NCBI GenBank assembly: GCA_032622095.1
Contig: CP136069.1
Coordinates: 129,501,123-129,565,122 of the forward strand
Length of the DNA: 64,000 nucleotides
Source: Siphonodentalium dalli
Lineage: Eukaryota; Mollusca; Scaphopoda; Gadilida; Siphonodentaliidae
Reading direction: 5' to 3'
Shown here piece after piece: positions 39,807 to 52,744 of the stretch. Position numbers and translations under genes: made by a program. The notes under the pieces were generated by a model that saw only the letters and a list, made by a program, of their open reading frames with translations, ran no database searches and was not told the origin of the DNA. Each line of letters begins with the position of its first letter. The first letter of the stretch is position 1.

Positions 39807-40490
39807 CAGGGATGGGGTAATTGTAATTTGTAATTGATTGTAATTAATTACATTTTTTCAAGTAATTGCATGTAATTGGTAATTGAGTTTATTCTCAATT
39901 ACATGTAATTGCAATTGTAATTGGTTATAATGTAATTGTAATTGTAATTATGGTCTAATTTCAATTACTTCAAAATCACAGGTACTTGTTTCTTCTCAAA
40001 GTTCTCTTTCATGATTCATCCAATGGTTTCTTCAAATGTTTTTTTCTCCAAATTTCAAAGTGTAAGACTGGTGACTGGCTATCACTATGTTGTCACAACA
40101 CTGAGTTTTTATCCACTGTGTCTCAATGGTGAATTCTGTTGACACGTCCTGTTTGTTTGCTTAAGCATTGGTTAACCTTTGAGGTAGAAGGCTTGTTTTG
40201 ATAAATACAATGAGAAACCAACTTCAAATAATTGACAATAGATCACTATAATATATCACTCTTATGATCATGTTTCATTATCTCCATCTGTTATGGTATA
40301 TATGCTATGGTAGAAATTCATACCAACCATTGCTAATGCTATCAACATGTCTACAAAAAATCTGGCAGCATTTTATTTTGCAGAAACACACATCGTGTCC
40401 TGTGAAAGCGAAGTGCAAACTTTGCCCAACTACAATATCCAGTTCCAAAAAAGTTACCTCCAATTTTGTGACACATCTGAAGGTAAGTTT
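39807..40490 (+). mobile_element. hAT-like transposon relic: CAGGGATGGGG end plus BED-finger exon
   Basis: The left end CAGGGATGGGGTAATTG followed by a TAATTG-rich subterminal tract (39815-39965) looks like a hAT terminus. Downstream, 40350-40482 encodes IWQHFILQKHTSCPVKAKCK, LCPTTISSSKKVTSNFVTHL and K, matching a BED zinc finger (W..F, CxxC, then His) as found at the N-terminus of hAT transposases. It ends exactly at AAG/GTAAGT (40483), a consensus splice donor. No catalytic domain or right terminus was found, so the element is decayed or truncated. Confidence 0.5.
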
Positions 40491-40945
40491 CCATTTCTAT
40501 GTATTAGTTTTGTTTAATTCCATTGACATATAACTTCAGTCATATGGTGGTATTGGTATATGCATTGTTTCTTGTTCCTTTTAATTTGCAACTGAATGAC
40601 AAAGTGGGGACAATATCTGCCTCAATAATCCCCCAATTAGCACTGTCTGGTGAAGGCATTGTGTTACAAGTAAGCTGGTGGCCACAAAGGCAAATTAAGT
40701 TTATGACTCTAATTAACAATCAGAGTGTTGATTATCTCATTGTCATTTACAATTGGCCTGACTGTGTGTCTGACTTACTGAGATAGTCTTATTCCCTTAA
40801 TAATTAAATGATGGATACATGTATGTTACTAAAATACTCTATTATTTTCATTTTATAGCGAAAGCATACCATATATGGTACAAAATGCCGACTTCTGGAT
40901 AAACTAGTATGTTCTTCCATCCGTATATCCATAGACGCATGCTAT
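40491..40945. other. No gene recognised
   Basis: An open frame to 40786 exists (with QLALSGEGIVLQVSWW) but has no recognisable domain and lacks a splice acceptor lined up with the BED exon. Confidence 0.35.
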
Positions 40946-40949
40946 TCAA

Positions 40950-41215
40950 GCGATAACTCAATTATTTTTTTTATCAGATAGTGTTCATATTGTATATGCA
41001 GGTTTATGATGATGCACCCCTCACCTGTATAATGTTTGTTATCGATCAGTTGATTGGTTCAGAAAAATTAACACTTTTCCATCCATACACATGCTATCCG
41101 ACGTGATAATTATGAGTATTTTTTATTGGATTGCGTTCATATTTTATATGAAGGTTTGTGATGACACACCCCTCACCTGTATAGTTTTTGGTATCGATCA
41201 GTTGACCAGTTTAGT
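40950..41215. repeat. ~135-bp tandem duplication
   Basis: CACCCCTCACCTGTATA and GGTATCGATCAGTTGA-type phrases occur twice (about 41015-41055 and 41166-41205), each preceded by GTTCATATT(G/T)TATATG. Confidence 0.6.
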
Positions 41216-41220
41216 AAACA

Positions 41221-41722
41221 TTAAAGATACATAATCCGATTTAATGGTCCCCGTATCATCCAGTTACAACAACAACTGAATTTCACCATAAGCCGATTTA
41301 GTTATCCAAATTAGTTTATTATCAATAGTACTCACAACAATACCAATTACGGTATCATATTTGCCGAAAAAAGTTCTAGAATAAGCTTGGTTTTCCTGTT
41401 AGTGTGTCAGTCAACTATAGTACAGACCATAAGATGGTAGTGATCATGCATTTCAGATTTGTTTGTTGATTAAATTACGGATGAAGATGGATAACTCTAA
41501 AATCAAGTGCCTTTGTGTATTAGATATTTGACAATCCGGCCATATTTCATTGAACAAAATGTTGATAAATAACAGGTTTTTGGGCAATTTTATACTATAG
41601 TTGACTGTGGGTAGCATTTCTGGGCGATTAACCGATTCGGATAACTTAAGTGGCATTTAAGAATTTGTTATTGTTGGAATCTGATGATATGGGGACCATT
41701 GAATCGGATTGAGTACCTTTAA
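41221..41722. repeat. TTAA-type fold-back element, long-form copy
   Basis: TTAA-AGATACATAATCCGATT on the left and GAATCGGATTGAGTACCT-TTAA on the right. Unlike the short form, the arms carry ATCCAGTTACAACAACAACT on the left and ATTGTTGGAATCTGATGATA on the right. Confidence 0.65.
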
Positions 41723-41810
41723 GTTGCCAAAATCAACATTGGGAAATTGTGGGAACCCAAATCTTTAATCCACATATCTAGATCCTTGTCAACAAAATGT
41801 TAGTCATTTA

Positions 41811-42267
41811 AGGTACTCAATCTGATTAGACGCTCCTAAATTACCATTTCTTTGGCTTTAGGGGTAAACAATATTTGATTCGAGTCGAGGAACCCACCAT
41901 TCAAAGCTCAAAGTGATCATATATTGATTTTTGAAATTTGTTAATTTTTGGAGATGTGGTCCAATTCCACGTGCTCAAACGGACAAATTACGGACAAATT
42001 GTGGGTGTAAGATGGATAACTCTAAAATCAAGTGGTTACTATTAACAATAGTAACCACTTGATTTTAGAGTTATCCATCTTACACCTGCAATTTGTCCGT
42101 TTGAGCACGTGGAAGTGGACCACATCTCCAAAAATTAACAAATTTCAAAAATCGATATCTGATCACTCTGAGCTTTGAATGGTGGGTTCCTCGACTCGAA
42201 TCAAATATTTTTTACCCCCGAAGCCAAAGAAATAGTAATTTAGGGGTGCTTAATCGGATTGAGTACG
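41811..42267. repeat. TTAA-type fold-back element, full palindrome
   Basis: Two ~225-bp arms (AGGTACTCAATCTGATTAGA ... CTAAAATCAAGTGG and complement) meet at ACTATTAACAATAGT near 42047. The right end finishes GGATTGAGTAC with no TTAA after it. Confidence 0.85.
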
Positions 42268-42773
42268 AAGTACATGAATACCACTGGAACAGGTATTGCT
42301 GTCATGTTTTAAATCATGAAGATGGAGAACTGTGATCTTTTAAAGATGAATTATCTCTTCCTAAACACATTTTATATAGTTCCGAGGTATAAAATAATAA
42401 ATATGGGTTGAAGACACCTGTCTGGAAACGCTTCTATCAATTTATATCGATTTTATACCAATATTTTCTTATATAATGCGATAATATAGCGGGACATATA
42501 TTCGTTACTATTTTTAGATTATACAGTAATAAGACGTCCAGGCAATCTTAGATAGAGATAGAGTTCTCTCGCTTTCTACACACTGCGAACCATAAAATGT
42601 CACAAATTAATCTTATTTTTTTACCAGCAAATCGAGATAAAATCAATATTAATTAATAGAAGCATTTCCCGACAGGGGTCTTTGATTCATATCTATTATT
42701 TTATAACCAGGAAACTATATAAAACTTGTTATAGGAAGAGATAATCCATAATTAAGTGACATGATTTTGCATA

Positions 42774-43185
42774 TTAAATGTACTCAATCCGATTAGACGC
42801 TCCTAAATTACTATTTCTTTGGCTTTGGGCCAATTGATTCGAGTCGAGGAATCAAAGCTCAGAGTGATCAGATATCGATTTTTGAAGTTTGTTAATTTTT
42901 GGAGATCTGGTCCTCTTGCACGTGCTCAAACAGACAAATTGCGGGTGTAAGATGGATAACCCTAAAATCAAGTGATTATTATTGTTAATAGTAACCACAT
43001 AATTTTAGAGTTATCCATCTTACACCCGCAATTTGTCTGTTTGAGTGCGTGCAGGTGGACCAGATCTCCCAAAATTAACAAACTTCAAAAATCGATATCT
43101 GATCACTCTGAGCTTTGAAGGGTGGGTTCCTCAAAGCCAAAGAAATAGTAATTTAGGAGCGTCTAATCGAATTGAGTACCTTTAA
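42774..43185. repeat. TTAA-type fold-back element, full palindrome with TTAA on both sides
   Basis: TTAA at 42774-42777 and 43182-43185; arms as at 41811 with small deletions. Confidence 0.85.
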
Positions 43186-43994
43186 AGTCTGGAAATATTA
43201 TCTTCTTGATGAACAGACATGCATGTTGATTCTTTGGGATTGTTAAACCTTATTTCAGTAGAAGTCTTGTTGATTATTATTACACATTTAATGTTCCTTG
43301 TTATGCCATACTGGGCCATTGTAACAGTTAGTATGTGGGGCGATACCTCATCTTCCTTCTCCAAATCTGATAAAACACAATAAAAATTTCACTTTTTAGT
43401 ATGTTTGGTTGAAAAGACAGAGAGTCACGAAGAGTCAAAATTGAAAAAACGAATGCTAAATCTCTTTGAGAAATTATATTTCTGGGCAGAATATAAATAT
43501 ATCCTCTGGAATATTTAGCATCTGATTTGATTTCCCTATACAAATGCTGCAGTTTTCTCAGGAAGCATAGGGCCAGTCATATTTCGTTCAGAGGAAACTT
43601 CAACCATTCATTCCACTGGATTCACTGCTGGATTAGCCTAAACCAGTGGAATTTCAGACTCAGACTAACCGACTTTGATATAATAATGGTAACAATAAAT
43701 TGATCTACCCTTTATATTATATATATGAGTCAAGACAGTCTGGCATTATTAGCATTTATGATTTATATGATTATGAGAAGCTGTTATGTCAAAACTACCA
43801 AGTAAACTAGCATCTCCTCTATAGATATGAAGATTTTTGTTATCAGATTTTATATTGAAATTTAATTTTAGATTGTCATCCAAGCACGCTGTGGTTGAAC
43901 AGCCACAAGTCAAGGAGGAGTGGAACCTGGGTGTAAATGCAATTATCTAGAAACTGGAATGATTTTATTGAGTAAAGGTAAACAATAAAATTAC
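43186..43994. other. No gene recognised
   Basis: AT-rich sequence between fold-back elements. A doubled phrase around CCACTGGATT/CCAGTGGAA at 43605-43650 can fold. Nothing else noted. Confidence 0.35.
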
Positions 43995-44548
43995 CTAAAG
44001 GTAATAATCCGATTCGATGGTTCCCATATCCAGTTACAACAACAATTGAATTTCACCAAAAGCCAATTTAGTTATAGAAATTAGTTTATTACCAATAAAT
44101 ACTCACAACAGCACAAATCATGATATCATATTTGCCGTAAAAGTCCTATAATTATGGTTTTTCTTGGCAGTTTGGAGGTGAGCGAGTGTGGTTTACAAAA
44201 TCCATATATGGTCATTCCTAATTCAAATTTGAATTCCACAACAAGTGTTGTCATGAATGTAAACATACAGTATTTAGTACTATTTACACGTGTAGCCAGC
44301 ATGGTGTCATATAACATGGATCATACATGATTACCAATTCATAAATAATTACAATGCATATATCTGCACTTCAACTATCACACATTCCGTATTCTTGTTG
44401 ATGGCGATACTATTCCGATTAATTTCCGAAATTAGTTGGTTACTGTAACAGATTTCAAAAAGGTTCCGCCACTCGAATCAAATATTTTTTACCCCAAAGC
44501 CAAAGAAATAATACTTTAGGGGCATTTAATCGGATTGTGCATCTTTAA
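43995..44548. repeat. TTAA-type fold-back element, long-form copy
   Basis: Left AAAGGTAATAATCCGATTCG with the ATCCAGTTACAACAACAATT tract; right CAAATATTTTTTACCCC and ATCGGATTGTGCATCT-TTAA. A hybrid of long-form left arm and short-form right arm. Confidence 0.6.
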
Positions 44549-45385
44549 GTACATACATGTACCCCACAAAATTGAAGAAACTTTAGTCATCCCAGAGGTC
44601 ATGGAAGTCTATTTTAAACATAGTGTACTATAATATATTTATTCAGAGCCCAAGGTTATTTTATCACCTACACATTCCATATTATTTACATATTGTTAAT
44701 TTGTTAAATATAGTTGTGTTATATTAGTTGTATTGTCCCCTAACAATGTGCAATATATGTAATTGACTGAGCTATTAAATTAACATTCACAATTTCCATT
44801 TGTATTTGTGGCCCCCTTTTCCTATAATTAGGCCATAGCAGATAACAGTACAAATGTTAGTAGCATTTCATTGGGGTGGGGATCATTTCATTCAGAGAAA
44901 AACAATAGGGTGAACTCTCAGGGAAACTTTTTCATGGTTTGGTGGAAACTTCTCTGCCACACTGGCATATTATGTTCCATAATATAATGATGCAACATAT
45001 ATATTTTGCTCCTAATCTATGGCAAAGATCTGCAGCAAAATTGTATATTAGTGTCTCTATATACATATCAATAATCCGGGTTTCGTACTTGTGAGTGGGC
45101 TTTGATAGTGTATCTCTTCCTTGCAAGTTTTATATAGATTCCGTTGTAGGGTGCCCCCCAGCCATTCTAAATATTCACCCCAAACACCCCACCTGATCCA
45201 AAAATGCCACCGTCCAGTGGGGTTCAACCAGGACACCCATGCCATTTATAGATCTCTCAAGGATTTCGCCGACCATGGGAACAAACGGCCATGCCAGACA
45301 GAGAACGGAATAATAGACAAGAAAACCATAGGCAGAAATGGTAACGCGCTCAAGATCATATATTATATACCCATGCTTGTAATTA
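44549..45385. other. No gene recognised
   Basis: Open frames around 45057-45465 on both strands overlap each other and have no domain. The sequence ends at the A|TC junction of the Helitron-like element. Confidence 0.35.
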
Positions 45386-48032
45386 TCTATATCTATATTT
45401 GCGAATGTCTGTCTGTCTGTCTGTGTTCTATAGAAATTCACAGGGGACCATCTAGATGATGCCAAAGGGGTCTACTAGGAGTAGCTTTTTACGAGAAAGA
45501 TAATGGTCGGGGTTAGAATTTTCTAAAGTGACGCCGTTGTTGTCAGGGGCAGAAAAGAGGGAGGGGCAGAAAAACATTTGTCGCCGATTGCCACAAAACT
45601 TATATATAATCATCCCCATAATATGAGGAATCTAATGGCGTGGTTTAAATATGGCAAAAGTCGCGCCGTTCGCGTCAGGGATGCCCAGAGGGGGGGGGGG
45701 CCGATTTTTTTTCTGTCGCCGATTGCCACGAACCTTACATATAATCATCCCCATGATATGAAGAATCCAACGGTGTGGTTTAAATATGTCAAAAGTGGCG
45801 TCGTTTGAGTCAGGGATGAACGGAAGGGGAGAGGGGAACCAAAATTGATAAAACTAATTTTAGCGCCGATTTCCACCAAATTTATATATATTCTTCTTCA
45901 TGATACAAGGAATCTAATTGTGCGATTTAACAACACCAAATTGTTGTCGTTTGGATGAGAGATTGGGAGGGGGTGGGCACTAAATTTGATAATAATTGGT
46001 TTAGTCGCCGATTGCCACCACACTTATACAAAAGCATCCCCATGGTATGAGGAGTCTAATGGTGTGGCTTATATCTGTCAAGTGTGGCCTCATTCGAGTC
46101 AGGGGTGTATTGAAAGGGACAGGTGCACCAAAATTGATGCACAATTTTTTTGGCGCCAATTTCCACCAAATTGATACACGTTCTTATCCATGATACGAGG
46201 AATCTGATTGTGTGATTTAAAGACGCCATAGTGGTGCTGTTTAGATGAGAGATGGGGAGGGAGGGATTGACACAAAATTTGATTAAAAAAAACATTGTTT
46301 AGTCGCCGATTATCACCAAACTTATAAACAATCATCAACATGATATCAGGAGTGTAATTGTGTGATTTAAGGATGTCACAAGTGGGGCCATGCGAGTCAG
46401 TGGTGTAGAGATATGAGAGGGATTTATATTTATATGTTTATGGCCGATTTCCACCAGATTGATACATATTCTTCTCCGTTATACGAGGAATCTTATCGTG
46501 TGGTTTAGACACAACAAATTGGTGCCCTATGGGTGAGAGATATGGGGAACTTCAATTTGATACGAATTTGTATACTCGCCAATTTTCATCAATTTCATAT
46601 ATATGCATCTCTAATCTCTAATGAGACTTACTTAGTGTGTGCAGCTTGAGTCCGAAATAGGGACGGGAGGGTCACCAAAAACTGATACAAAATAGTTTTA
46701 GTACCAATTACCATCAAATTCAGACACGTTCCTCTCAAATGATACAATAAATCAAATTGTGCTGTCTGTCTGCCTTTCTGTCTGTCTGTGTGTTATATAT
46801 ATAACTTCACGCGGTACAATCGAAGAAGCAAAAACTGATACAAATATATTTGGCACTAATTTCCAACAAATTCATACATGTTTTTATCTAATGATATACC
46901 ATGATTTAAATCACATTTGGTGTCGTTTGCGTCACGGATGGCGAGCGGATATGCACTATCATAGATAAGATTGCTATTCGCCGATATCCACATATAAGTT
47001 ATATATAGTCACCCAGGCCATCTCCATATCATTTTAAGGAGATTTGGGCGTTCACATTTCACAATCCCGACAAATGGTAACCCACTTATAAGTCACTTGA
47101 ACAATTATATCTTCTTAATTGTCATATTTATATGGGGATGGCAATCAGGACATTCACACAATGAGCTAGCAAAAAGAGATACACAGAAGAAGCATTAAAC
47201 GTATAAACTGAGAGACCTCGAACCGTCAGAGGATTGCATATATATTATAACAAAATTGAGTCTGTTCCATTCAATACAGTTTCCACAAAAAAAGTTACAA
47301 TTTGTCAGGATATATGGAAGGCCTGTTCAAAAATAGTGGTCACAGTGTGCAGTCATATATAGTTTCTTCTGATATACAATAAAATGCAGTTAGTATAGCA
47401 CATGACTTTTCAGGATCCTCCCAATACTGACATCTGACAAGGGGTTTAGAAGAGACTCATCGACTGCCATAAACAACTCAAAATCTCGCTCTGTGTCTGG
47501 CAAATGTAGCTGATATGCACGCGCAGCAACATTTCGTTGAAACTGAGAATATTTAGACAATATATAGCACCATGAACAGAGGAGCACCTGGAAATTTCTT
47601 TAAAACCTCTGTATCTTCATGGAGATATTATAGCCAGGTATCCTCGAGATCTTAGTCCAACCCACTAGATTGATTGATACATCTCAATATGTAAAACCCA
47701 ATTGTCATCTTTTATTTATGCGAACTAATGTCTTTATGATGTCCATGTATCATATTATAACGTCTGACGTATACGCAGTTGTAAATAAATAAATACTTCA
47801 TTATTGGTGGAACGGATTAATCGCGATAAACAGAATGACAATTGACAAGGTGGGCCACTACTTATATTCCATGACTGTAATAATCATGTTTTGTGATGCT
47901 ATTTGAATATACAATTTATGAGAAAACGTATAACACTTTGAACAAGAGTGTTCTCTATTCCCAACAAATAACCACAGCATACATATGGTTTCACATCGCA
48001 TTAACCTGTGCAACGCCGGGTAACCCTGCTAG
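45386..48032 (+). mobile_element. Helitron-like non-autonomous element with ~140-bp tandem array
   Basis: 5' end A|TCTATATCTATATTTGCG followed by a GTCT run; 3' end with a GGGTtaACCC hairpin, then CTAG|T (48029-48032). TC start, CTRR end, subterminal hairpin and A/T target are Helitron traits. 45580-46990 is about 11 diverged ~140-bp monomers marked by TCGCCGATTGCCAC or GCGCCGATTTCCAC. 47000-48032 is a 1-kb 3' segment seen again at 50131-52743. No Rep/helicase is encoded. Confidence 0.65.
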
Positions 48033-48033
48033 T

Positions 48034-50130
48034 AACTTATATGTGGATATCGGCGAATAGCAATCTTATCAATGATCGTGCACACTCTTAGAACAAATGT
48101 GTATAAATACTACACAATATGTGTTACATTTGATCTGAAACAAAATTGTGTAGAAATGCAACATGACATAAATGTGTCGGTGGAATTTTCTCAACATTGA
48201 ATATGAGTGAATATGTGAGTATATTATATTTAATAGATGAGATATTTTCTATTTGAGACATAAACCTCGTAAAAGCTGCCATAATAAAAAAATGGCAGCT
48301 GCTTTAAAACTTTGTGCTACCTAATTATGTGTTGTTCAGTTTTTACACAAACATAGTGTATAACAAAGTTTAAAGCTGCTGCCAATTGTTTGTTCTGTGG
48401 TAGCCTTTACGAGTTTTGTGTCTCCAATAGAACACATTTCATCTAATAACTATGATACACTCACATATTCAATCATATTCAACGTTGATGATATTCCACC
48501 GACATATTTAATAATTATATGTCATGTGTCATTTCTACACAATTTTGTTTAAGATCAAATGTAACACATTTTGTGTAGTATTTATACACATTTGTTCTAA
48601 GAGTGCATATCTGCTCGCCATCCGTGACGCAAACGACACCAAGTGTGATTTAATTCATGGTATATCATTAGAGAAAAACGTGTATGAATTTGGTGGAATT
48701 TGGTTTATTAAATCAATTGTTGATGCAACGCTGACTCGAACAACGCCATATTGCGAAGGTGATTATGTATTCGTTTGGTGGAAATCAGCCACAAAACTAT
48801 TTCACCATATTTTTTTAATTTCCCCTCCCACCAACAGCGTCATTTTAGAAAATTTTAACCCGCACCATTATCTTCCTTGTAAAAAGTTACCCCTCTTAGA
48901 ACGCCTTGTGCCATCTCGATTGTACCGCGTGAAGTTATATATAGAACGCACACAGACAGACAAAAAGACAGACAGACAGCACGATTTTATTTCTTGTATC
49001 ATTTGAGAAGAACGTGTCTGAATTTGATGGTAATTGGTACTAAAAATATTTTGTATCAGTTTTGGTGACACTCCCGTCCCTATTTCGGACTCAAGCTGCA
49101 CACACTAAGACTCATTAGAGATTAGATATGCATATATATATATCCCCATATCTCTCACCCATAGGGCACCAATTTGGTGTATCTAAACCACACGATAAGA
49201 TTCCTCGTATCACGGAGAAAAATATGTGTCAATCTGGTGGAAATCGGCACTAAACATATAGATATAATTTTGTGTGTCCCTCTCATCTCTATACACCACT
49301 GACTCGAATGGCTCCACTTGTGACATCCTTAAACCACACGATTACACTCCTGATATCATGGAGATGATTGTTTATAAGTTTGGTGATAATCGGCAACTAA
49401 ACAATTTTTTTTATCAAATTTGGTTCCAATCCCTACCCTCTCCATCTCTCACCCAAACAGCACCACTAGGGTGTCTTTAAATCACGATTAGATTCATCGT
49501 ATCATGGATAAGAACGTGTATCAATTTGGTGGAAATTGGCGTTAAAAAAATTGTGCATCAATTTTGGTGCCCCTGTCCCTTTCAATGCAACCCTGACTCG
49601 AATGAGGCCACATTTGACAGATAAAAGCCACACCATTAAACTCCTCATACCATGGGGATGATTTTGTATAAGTGTGGTGGCAATCGGCGACTTATTATCA
49701 AATCTGACTCGAACGACGCCACTTTTGACATATTTAAACCACACCGTTGGATTATTCATATCATGGGGATGAGTATATGTAAGTTTCGTGGCAATCGGCG
49801 ACAGAAAAAAAATCTGCCCCTCCCCCTTCCGGGGACCCCTGACGCGAACGGCGCGACTTTTACCATATTTAAAACACACCATTAGATTCCTCATATTATG
49901 GGGATGATTATATATAAGTTTCGTGGCAATCGCCGACAATTTTGTTCTGCCCCTCCCCCTTTTCTGCCCCTGACAACAACGGCGTCACTTTAGAAAATTT
50001 TAACCCCGACCATTATCTTTCTCGTAAAAATTTACTCCTAGCAGACCCCTTTGGCATCATCTAGATGGTCCCCTGTGAATTTCTATAGAACACAGACAGA
50101 CAGACAGACATTCGCAAATATAGATATAGA
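48034..50130 (-). repeat. Inverted second copy of the 1.6-kb ~140-bp-monomer arm
   Basis: Reverse complement of 45386-46999, from ACTTATATGTGGATATCGGC to ATTCGCAAATATAGATATAGA; both ends coincide with the ends of the left arm. It is interrupted by a 521-bp MITE at 48083-48605. Open frames inside (e.g. 49502-49939, with HPHNMRNLMVCFKYGKSRAV) are reading through the repeat, not genes. Confidence 0.85.
48083..48605. mobile_element. ~520-bp palindromic MITE nested in the inverted arm
   Basis: Ends CACTCTTAGAAC / GTTCTAAGAGTG, with the arms pairing for most of ~250 bp (e.g. ATTCTAGAACAAATGTGTATA-like tract, GTGTAGAAATG). The uninterrupted left arm of the larger repeat reads GATATGCACTATCA here, so the insertion point is known; TGCA appears on both sides. 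Confidence 0.8.
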
Positions 50131-52743
50131 TATACAGTCACCAGGCCATCTCCATATCATTTTAAGTAGTTGGGCGTTCACATTTCACAATCCCGACATA
50201 TGGTGACCCACATAAGTCACTTGAACAATTATATCTTCTTAACAGTCATATTTATATGGGAATGGCAATCAAGGCATTCACACAATGAGCTAGCAAAAAG
50301 AGATAACTAGAAGAAGCATTAAACGTATATTTATCATTCTATTGAAGAGATACATATATTCGTGCAAACTGAGAGACCTCGAACCGTCAGAGGATTGCAT
50401 ATATATAATAACAAAATTTAGTCTGTTCCATTCAATACAGTTTCCACAAAAAGTTACAATTTGTCAGGAGTCCTTACTCGGCCCTCTGCTATTTTTGGTC
50501 TACATACATGATATTGTTGGAGGGGTAACTAGCAATATTCGCCTATTTGCGGATGATACTTCCCTTTTTCTTGCCGTTGAAGACCCCACCCTTGCTGCCA
50601 ACGTAATGAACCAAGATATACACAGCGAATATATGAATGGTCGCAAATCTGGGCCGTTAAATTTAATCCATTGAAAACAGAGTCTATCTTAGTATCACGG
50701 AAGAATATTATTGAAGATCATCCACCCCTTAGGATGGCAGGTGAAGATATCATAGAGGTGACTGAACATAAGCATCTACATGTAGGACTGACATTTAACG
50801 ATGAAGGGAAGTGGAAAAATCACATCGAAGATATTGAAGAGCGAGCCTCACAACGATTATACATACTTAGGAAGAATAAATATGCCCTAGATAGGAGAAC
50901 ATTCGAACGAATTTATCTATCATTTATACGCACCGTCTTGGAATATGCTTCCCCTGTGTGGGACAATTACTCGGCTGAAGAATCACAATTATTAGAAGAT
51001 ATACAATATGAAGCAGCACGTATAATAACTGGGGCTACTAGGAGTTGTAATAGGGATGAATTATTGGTAGAAATTGGATGGCAGAAACTATCGAAAAGGA
51101 GAGAAAAATCTAAACTTGCTCAATTCTATAAAATGACGGGAAAATCAACCCCACAATATCTATATAATTATGTCCCAAGGGATTCAACAACTTCAAGTGG
51201 ATACCCATTCAGGCACGATAACTTAAGACGTCCCTTTTGCTTTTCTACCTCTTTACAAAAATCATTCATACCACATGCTATTAAACTTTGGAATGAATTA
51301 TCAGACGAAGCGAAAATGTGCGAAACGGTTTTTCGAATTTAAACAATTCCTGAATAAAGATTGCATAGAACCTCCACAATTCTACGAGTATGCATATACA
51401 CGGCAAAGTCAAGTAATCCACTGTCGAATACGTCTCGAATGCAGTAATCTGAATGATCACTTGCACCAAAATCACTTACAGGATAATTCCGATTGTACTT
51501 ATTGTGGCCTGACAGAGACTACTGAACACTTCTTCTTATACTGTCGAAAGTTCACGAACGAACGAACGATATGCCTCCAAGGTCTTCACAACAGACCATG
51601 TTTAAATGATCGTATTAAAGGATCTCAGTCATTAACAATAGATCAAAACGTCGATATCTTCGCAAGAGTACAGAAATATATTCTACTTACAAAAAGATTC
51701 GCGACTAACTGAGAGAAAACAAACTATGCTATCAACAATGCGGCAACCCTTGTCTCCTTGAACGGGTTGATGGGGGCCATATGGGGGCGCTGAGGGGTGG
51801 GCAGACAGGAAGCTATATATATCCATTATTAATTCGCAGTCAACATAACTCATTTAGATATTAATGATAAACCAGTTATCACCCATGTGAATATCCAATG
51901 GGGAAATGACAAATATATAAGCTTACAAAGCTTACAGTCAGATCATTTTCTCATCTCTTATATGCTGGGACACACGTGTTAACATTTGTAATAAATATAT
52001 GTGTTGTAATTAAAATTGTATATGTATGTACACACTTGCTATTGAGAATAAAATATTGTTTACACTAAGAGATATGGAAGGCCTGTTCAAAAATAGTGGT
52101 CACAGTGTGCAGTCAAATATAGTTTCTTCTGATATACAAGAAAATGCAGTTAACAGCACAAGACTTTTCAGGATCCTACCAATACTGACATCTGACAAGG
52201 GTTTTAGAACAGACTCATCGACTGACATAAACAACTCAAAATCTCGCTCTGTGCACATGTAGCTGCTATAATTGCACAGCAACATTTCGTTTAAACTAAG
52301 AATATTTAGCCAATATATAGCACCATGAACAGAGGATCACCTGGAAATTTCTTTGAAACATCTGTATCTTCATGGAGATATGATAGCCAGGTGTCCTCGA
52401 GATCTTAGTCCAACCCACTAGATTGATTGATACATCTCAATCTTTTATCGAACTAATGTGTTTATGATGTTCATGTATCATATTATAACGTCTAATGTAT
52501 ACGCAGTTGTAAATAAATAAATACATCATTATAGGTGGAACGGATTAATCGCGATAAACAGAATGACAATTGACAAGGTGAGCCACTACTTATATTCCAT
52601 GACTGTAATAATCATGTTTTGTGATGCTATTTGAATATACAATTTATGAGAAAACGTATAACACTTTAAGCAAGAGCATTCTCTATTGCCAACAAATATC
52701 CACAGCATACATTAACTTGGGCAACGCCGGGTAACCCTGCTAG
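50131..52743 (+). repeat. Second copy of the Helitron-like 3' segment, with a LINE piece inside
   Basis: 50131-50470 and 52073-52743 match 47000-47316 and 47317-48032. It ends with the same GGGTtaACCC hairpin and CTAG|T. Its 5' side is joined to the inverted arm rather than to a normally oriented one. Confidence 0.8.
50471..52072 (+). pseudogene. CR1/L2-like LINE ORF2 fragment, two frameshifts
   Basis: Reads SLLGPLLFLVYIHDI (motif B), NIRLFADDTSLFLAV (motif C, intact FADD), shifts near 50630, NPLKTESILVSRK, LGLTF-like VGLTFNDEGKWKNHI, TVLEYASPVWDNYS, FSTSLQKSFIPHAIKLWNEL, shifts at a T run (51329-51333), then zinc knuckle CTYCGLTETTEHFFLYCRKF and a stop near 51710. About 360 bp of 3' tail with AATAAA precedes the rejoining of the host repeat. 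The 5' half of the protein is missing. The sister segment at 47316 lacks it entirely. Confidence 0.75.
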
Positions 52744-52744
52744 T

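Noticed and set aside
49502-49939. 145-codon minus frame with repeated FKYVKSGVVRVR-like phrases
   Set aside because: It is the ~140-bp tandem monomer translated; monomers differ by indels that break frame elsewhere.
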